Of a DNA stretch of 64,000 nucleotides, positions 60,562 through 64,000 are shown piece after piece. Made by a program: the position numbers and the translations under genes. The stretch covers positions 274,497 to 338,496 of the forward strand of contig NZ_JAJAVB010000022.1 in NCBI RefSeq assembly GCF_020615385.1, given 5' to 3'. The DNA is from Jiella soli (lineage in GTDB: Bacteria; Pseudomonadota; Alphaproteobacteria; Rhizobiales; Rhizobiaceae). Position 1 is the first letter of the stretch. Each line of letters starts with the position of its first letter. Below the pieces are notes generated by a model. It ran no database searches. It worked only from the letters and a program-made list of their open reading frames with translations, and was not told the origin of the DNA.

Positions 60562-61461
60562 TTGCGGCTGATCAACATCCATCCCGGGCGCGCCCTCAAG
60601 GGCGCGCTCGGCGCCCTGCCCTTCGTCCTCGCCGTCGGCCTCTACGCCATCGGCAGTGCGATCCGGCGCGCCGAGAACCCGCAGGACAAGCTCCTCCCCT
60701 CGCTTCCGGCGATCGGCAACGCCATGTGGCAGATGGGCTTCGTGCCGGACCGGCGGACGGGCGACCTCCTGTTGTGGTCGGACACGGCGGCGAGCCTCGA
60801 ACGGCTCGGCTTCGGCATCTTGATCGCGGCGGCGCTCGCCGTCGTCCTCGGCGCGCTGATCGGCATATTGCCGCTCGGACGGGCGCTGTTCTCGCCCTTC
60901 GTCGCAGCCTTCTCGCTGATCCCGCCGATCACCATCCTGCCGATCCTGTTCATCGTGCTCGGGCTCGGCGAGGCGGCGAAAATCGGGCTCGTCGCCATCG
61001 GCACCGCCCCGCTGATGATCCGCGCGCTGGCGCAGGGTGTGCTCGACATTCCGCGCGAGGAGATCGTCAAGGCGCAGACCCTCGGCGCCACCACCTGGCA
61101 GATCGCGGTCCGCGTCGTCTTCCCGCAGCTCTGGCCGAAGCTGATCACGGCGATCCGGCTCGGCCTCGTTCCGGCCTGGATCTTCCTGATCTCGGCGGAG
61201 GCGATCGCCGCGACGGAGGGGCTCGGCTACCGCATCTTCCTCGTCAGGCGCTATCTCGCGATGGACGTGATCCTGCCCTATGTGATCTGGATCACCCTCC
61301 TGGCCTATCTCATCGACCGCGTGCTTGCTTGGGCTTCCTTCCGCCTTTCCCCTGGGCGCATCTGTCCGGAGAGGCGCTGTGAGCTTCCTCGAAGCCAGAC
61401 GCATCTACGTGACCTATGGCGACGCACCCATCCTCGAGCGGGTGGATCTTTCCGTCACTGA
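60562..61461 (+). CDS. ABC transporter permease, NitT/TauT type; probable frameshift at the C-terminus
   Basis: The frame gives 299 residues with a TTG start at 60562. Six hydrophobic segments and the coupling motif EEIVKAQTLGATTWQIAVRVVFPQLWP are present. Up to about residue 262 (RVLAWASFRL) it is a normal TauC-like permease. After that the frame reads SPGRICPERRCELPRSQTHL, which is not family-like, and it runs 83 bases into the ATPase gene. One extra base in the run TTTCCCC (61346-61352) would give RLFPWAHLSGEAL and a stop at 61380-61382, in GTGA overlap with the ATPase start. A sequencing error or a recent one-base deletion is likely. The conserved channel part is intact. Confidence 0.8.
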   Translation: MRLINIHPGRALKGALGALPFVLAVGLYAIGSAIRRAENPQDKLLPSLPAIGNAMWQMGFVPDRRTGDLLLWSDTAASLERLGFGILIAAALAVVLGALIGILPLGRALFSPFVAAFSLIPPITILPILFIVLGLGEAAKIGLVAIGTAPLMIRALAQGVLDIPREEIVKAQTLGATTWQIAVRVVFPQLWPKLITAIRLGLVPAWIFLISAEAIAATEGLGYRIFLVRRYLAMDVILPYVIWITLLAYLIDRVLAWASFRLSPGRICPERRCELPRSQTHLRDLWRRTHPRAGGSFRH

Positions 61462-62200
61462 GGGATCGCTGGTGACGATCGTCGGCGCGTCCGGCTGCGG
61501 CAAGTCGACCTTCCTGCGCATCCTGCTCGGCCAGGAGCGGCCGACGCGCGGCGAGATCTGCATCGAGGGCCGGACGCTTGCCGCCGAGCCGGACGCCGAA
61601 CGCGGCATCGTCTTCCAGAAATATTCAGTATTTCCGCACCTCACCGTGCTCGGCAATCTGATGCTGCCGGCCGAGATCGAAGGCTCGCACGTCCTCGGCC
61701 GGCTATTCGGGGCGAAGCGCCGGGCCGCGCGCGAAGCCGCGGAGGCGGTCATGGACAAGATCGGCTTGGCCCATGCGGCGGACCGCTATCCGGCGCAGCT
61801 ATCGGGCGGCATGCAGCAGCGTCTCGCCATCGGCCAGGCGCTCTTGAAGCGGCCGCGAATCCTCCTCCTCGACGAGCCCTTCGGTGCCCTCGATCCCGGC
61901 ACCCGGCGCGACATGCAGGCGATGCTGATCGAGCTGTGGCGCGAGACCGGCATGACCGTCTTCATGGTCACCCACGACATTCAGGAGGCGTTCCATCTCG
62001 GCACAAGGCTCCTGGTCTTCGACAAGGTCCGCCACGACCCGCAATTTCCCGCAGCCTACGGCGCCACCATCACCTATGATCTCGCCTTGCGCGGCCCGGC
62101 AGGGTCCGACGCGGCGGGTGACCTTGATCCGGCAGAGACCGGCAGACTTCCAGCTGGCCCGGCCGATGCCGGCGCATCGAAGACAGGAGACGAGGCATGA
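61379..62200 (+). CDS. ABC transporter ATPase, NitT/TauT type
   Basis: The 273-residue ATPase has Walker A GASGCGKST, VFQKYSVFPHLTVLGN, the signature LSGGMQQRLAIGQAL, Walker B LLLDEPFGALDPGTRRD and the switch His in VTHDIQEAFHLG. The start GTG 61379 gives MSFLEARRIYVTYGDAP and would overlap the corrected permease stop. The C-terminal 30 residues are low in complexity. It overlaps the gdmH start as ATGA. Confidence 0.93.
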   Translation: MSFLEARRIYVTYGDAPILERVDLSVTEGSLVTIVGASGCGKSTFLRILLGQERPTRGEICIEGRTLAAEPDAERGIVFQKYSVFPHLTVLGNLMLPAEIEGSHVLGRLFGAKRRAAREAAEAVMDKIGLAHAADRYPAQLSGGMQQRLAIGQALLKRPRILLLDEPFGALDPGTRRDMQAMLIELWRETGMTVFMVTHDIQEAFHLGTRLLVFDKVRHDPQFPAAYGATITYDLALRGPAGSDAAGDLDPAETGRLPAGPADAGASKTGDEA

Positions 62201-63408
62201 CGTTCGACCAGCCCAGCCGCACGAGCCGCAAGGCCGGCGCCCCCGCCCCGCTGAGGGACCGCGCCCGGCGCCACCATCCGGACTTCAATTCCAAGGAGAC
62301 CCGCGGCTGGAAGGCGCTCGAAGCCGAGGACAAGCTCTCCGGCGACGGCTGGGCCCGCGAGGTGAAATGGGCGCTCGACATGGGCCTGCCCGGCGCCGAT
62401 TCCATCACCGACAAGTCGATCCCGACCTTCGCGCGCGGCGAGCTGCCGCATTTCGCGGGGATCAACACCTTCCTCAAGGCGCCCTATGTCGAGAATGTCC
62501 GCGATGTCGGCAAATACGACGCCGCCGTCCTCGGCATTCCGTTCGATTCCGGCACCACCTATCGGCCCGGTACCCGCTTCGGCCCGCAGGGGATCCGGCG
62601 CATCTCGGCGCTCTACACCACCTATAATTACGAACTCGGCGTCGACCTGCGCGAGCAGATGACGCTCTGCGATGCCGGCGACGTCTTCACCATCCCGGGC
62701 AATCTGGAAAAGAGCTTCGACCAGATCTCGCGCGGCGTCTCCCACGTCTTTTCCTCGGGCGCCCTGCCGATCATGCTGGGCGGCGATCATTCGATCGGGT
62801 TTCCTTGCGTGCGCGGCATCGCCGAATGCACCTCGAAGCGCATCGGCATCATCCATTTCGACCGGCACATCGACATCCAGGAAAAGGATCTCGACGAGCG
62901 CATGCACACGACGCCCTGGTACTGGGCGACGAACCTGCCGAACGTGCCGGCGGTGAACCTCGTCCAGCTCGGCATCGGCGGCTGGCAGGTGCCGCGCCCC
63001 GGCGCCAAGGAGGCCTATCGCCGCCAGACCAATGTCCTCACCATCGAGGACATCGAGCATTACGGCCTGGAGAAGACCGCCGAGATCGCGCTGGAGCTCG
63101 CCTGGAAGGATGCCGACGCGGTCTACATCTCCTTCGACGTGGACTCGCTGGATTGCGGCTTCGTGCCCGGCACGGGCTGGCCGGAACCGGGCGGATTCCT
63201 GCCGCGCGAGGCGCTGAAGATCCTCGGCCTCGTCTCGGCCCCCGGCATTTGCGGCCTCGAAGTGGTGGAAGTCTCGCCGCCCTACGATACCTCAGACATC
63301 ACCGCGCTGATGGGCGTCCGGGTCTGCGTCGAGGCGCTGGGCTCGATGGTCGCGCATGGCACGATGGGCAAGCACAAGGCGATCATCGACAAGCCGGTGA
63401 TCTACTGA
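62197..63408 (+). CDS. gdmH: Guanidine hydrolase (GdmH-type ureohydrolase)
   Basis: The 403-residue enzyme is a ureohydrolase with an N-terminal extension of about 80 residues and a changed active-site block: DRHID at 222-226 in place of DAHxD, followed by IQEKDLDERMHTTPWYWAT. GGDH is at 195-198 and DVDSLD at 314-319. The FDRH..D.QE..LDERMHT pattern is the one I recall for the nickel-dependent guanidine hydrolase of cyanobacteria (Synechocystis sll1077). The reaction is guanidinium to urea and ammonium. The riboswitch and importer in the same operon agree. It overlaps the ATPase gene by 4 bases. Confidence 0.93.
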   Translation: MTFDQPSRTSRKAGAPAPLRDRARRHHPDFNSKETRGWKALEAEDKLSGDGWAREVKWALDMGLPGADSITDKSIPTFARGELPHFAGINTFLKAPYVENVRDVGKYDAAVLGIPFDSGTTYRPGTRFGPQGIRRISALYTTYNYELGVDLREQMTLCDAGDVFTIPGNLEKSFDQISRGVSHVFSSGALPIMLGGDHSIGFPCVRGIAECTSKRIGIIHFDRHIDIQEKDLDERMHTTPWYWATNLPNVPAVNLVQLGIGGWQVPRPGAKEAYRRQTNVLTIEDIEHYGLEKTAEIALELAWKDADAVYISFDVDSLDCGFVPGTGWPEPGGFLPREALKILGLVSAPGICGLEVVEVSPPYDTSDITALMGVRVCVEALGSMVAHGTMGKHKAIIDKPVIY

Positions 63409-63430
63409 GCCGGCGGAGGAGAGCGACATC

Positions 63431-63901
63431 ATGCATCGCGGCGACACCGACCATTTCCATCCATACGACATGCCGCACGGCCATGTCGGCCACAACGATC
63501 CGAAACCGGCGGCACAGTGGCAGACCCCGCACCAGCCCGAGGGCGCGGCGGGAGAGGATCACCATCACACGCACGAGGCCGATTTCGACCTCGTCGAGAA
63601 GGCCTTCGTCGACAGCTTTCCGGCGGCGCCCGACCCGACGAGCTTCCTGCGGCTCGCCGGCATTCCCTTCGAGGCCAGGCTCGGCGACGGAACGGTGCTG
63701 AAGCTCCTGCGCGTCGCACAGGACGTCAGCGTCGATATCGGATCATTGTCTCCGCATCTCGGCGGCGAGACCTTCCGCTACGATCCGCTACCCGCCGCCA
63801 TGGTCTCGCGCCGCGCCGCGCTCCGCTTCGTTTATTTCGACGGAGCCCGCACGCGCGCCCTGACGCTTGAAGAGGCCAAGGGCTTGCCCGCGCGCGGCTG
63901 A
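63431..63901 (+). CDS. Histidine-rich small protein after gdmH, candidate nickel chaperone
   Basis: The 156-residue protein has 11 His in its first 48 residues (HFHPYDMPHGHVGH and EDHHHTH), and then a globular part of about 100 residues (FDLVEKAFVDSFPAAPDPTSFLRLAGIPFEARL) that I do not recognise. No signal peptide or membrane segment is present. GGAGGAGAG precedes ATG 63431, 22 bases after gdmH, so it is in the operon. GdmH needs nickel, and known systems use HypA/HypB-like helpers with His-rich tails, so metal delivery or storage is a fair inference. No HypA or HypB motif is seen. Confidence 0.75.
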   Translation: MHRGDTDHFHPYDMPHGHVGHNDPKPAAQWQTPHQPEGAAGEDHHHTHEADFDLVEKAFVDSFPAAPDPTSFLRLAGIPFEARLGDGTVLKLLRVAQDVSVDIGSLSPHLGGETFRYDPLPAAMVSRRAALRFVYFDGARTRALTLEEAKGLPARG

Positions 63902-64000
63902 CGGCGCCGGTCATGCCAAGGCGGATAGGGTTAGAGCATCGGGCAGGAAGTATGAATCGAAGGATTTCCTTTTGATGTGAATGCTGATTCCCTATGGCCG
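63902..64000. other. Non-coding end of window, possible short repeat
   Basis: After the last gene there is no frame of note. AGAGCATCGGGCAGG, GAATCGAAGGATTTCC and GTGAATGCTGATTCC resemble short mosaic repeats found between genes of rhizobial genomes, with AGCAT/ATGCT and GAATC/GATTC arms that could fold. It may serve as the operon's 3' structure. The element is at the window edge and its identity is uncertain. Confidence 0.3.

Noticed and set aside
1..64000. CRISPR array, tRNA, rRNA, insertion sequence or phage genes
   Set aside because: No regularly spaced direct repeats, cloverleaf, transposase, integrase or structural phage motifs were seen.
1..64000. Further guanidine riboswitches in front of the other ureohydrolase genes
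   Set aside because: I looked for AGGGTTCCG, GGTCCGAGAG and ACGGCGGG in the other intergenic regions and found the set only at 59253-59363.

Overview
This is about 64 kb of GC-rich DNA with strong G/C third-position codon bias, tightly packed operons joined by ATGA/GTGA overlaps, and many ABC and TRAP importers. The gene families and a rhizobial-type intergenic palindrome suggest an alphaproteobacterium, probably of the order Hyphomicrobiales; I cannot name the genus. The window is almost wholly catabolic. I see no rRNA, tRNA, insertion sequence, phage gene or CRISPR array.

Layout. (A) 1-6734 +: the tail of an unknown gene, a ureohydrolase, a three-gene molybdenum hydroxylase (CoxL, CoxM and a CoxS-CoxG fusion), a MarR regulator and an HpxZ/AtzH-like protein. 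(B) 6751-8351 -: a DUF1989 protein and a second ureohydrolase. (C) 8867-15594: a polar amino-acid-type ABC importer, a phosphoribosyltransferase, a second MarR regulator (-), a hydantoinase-like amidohydrolase and an alpha/beta hydrolase. (D) 15616-21310: Rieske ferredoxin, BASS-type transporter and GntR regulator (-), then a TRAP importer (+). (E) 21544-29317: a peptide-type ABC importer, an M19 dipeptidase and an enolase-superfamily enzyme (-). (F) 29370-40010: a LacI-regulated operon with sugar ABC importer, two dehydrogenases, aldehyde dehydrogenase, a YihV-like kinase and a YihT/LacD-like aldolase, best read as sulfosugar catabolism. (G) 40090-50693: a second peptide-type ABC importer (-), a GntR regulator, and a creatininase-family/PanE-like/SDR/M20 operon (+). 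(H) 50757-59093: LysR (-), aminotransferase, third ureohydrolase, a PotABCD-like importer and a nitrilase-family hydrolase. (I) 59221-63901: a sigma-54 promoter, a guanidine-I riboswitch, a NitT/TauT-type importer, guanidine hydrolase (gdmH) and a histidine-rich protein.

How it works together. Regions A, B, C, H and I all look like scavenging of nitrogen from guanidino compounds, ureides or N-heterocycles. There are four different ureohydrolases, a DUF1989 protein, an HpxZ-like protein, cyclic-amide and C-N hydrolases, each next to an importer or a hydroxylase. Near-consensus or consensus sigma-54 elements precede the hydroxylase, the polar amino-acid importer, the TRAP importer and the guanidine operon, which points to general nitrogen control. 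Pathway-specific control would be added by two paralogous MarR proteins, with candidate palindromes sharing an AGTATGCT core, and by the riboswitch.

Most notable points: a guanidine operon with two stacked controls and a candidate nickel chaperone; a sulfoglycolysis-like operon with no visible isomerase or sulfoquinovosidase but with an extra pair of alcohol dehydrogenases; and a probable one-base frameshift at the end of the guanidine permease gene. All functional statements rest on reading motifs and remembered families; no database search was run.
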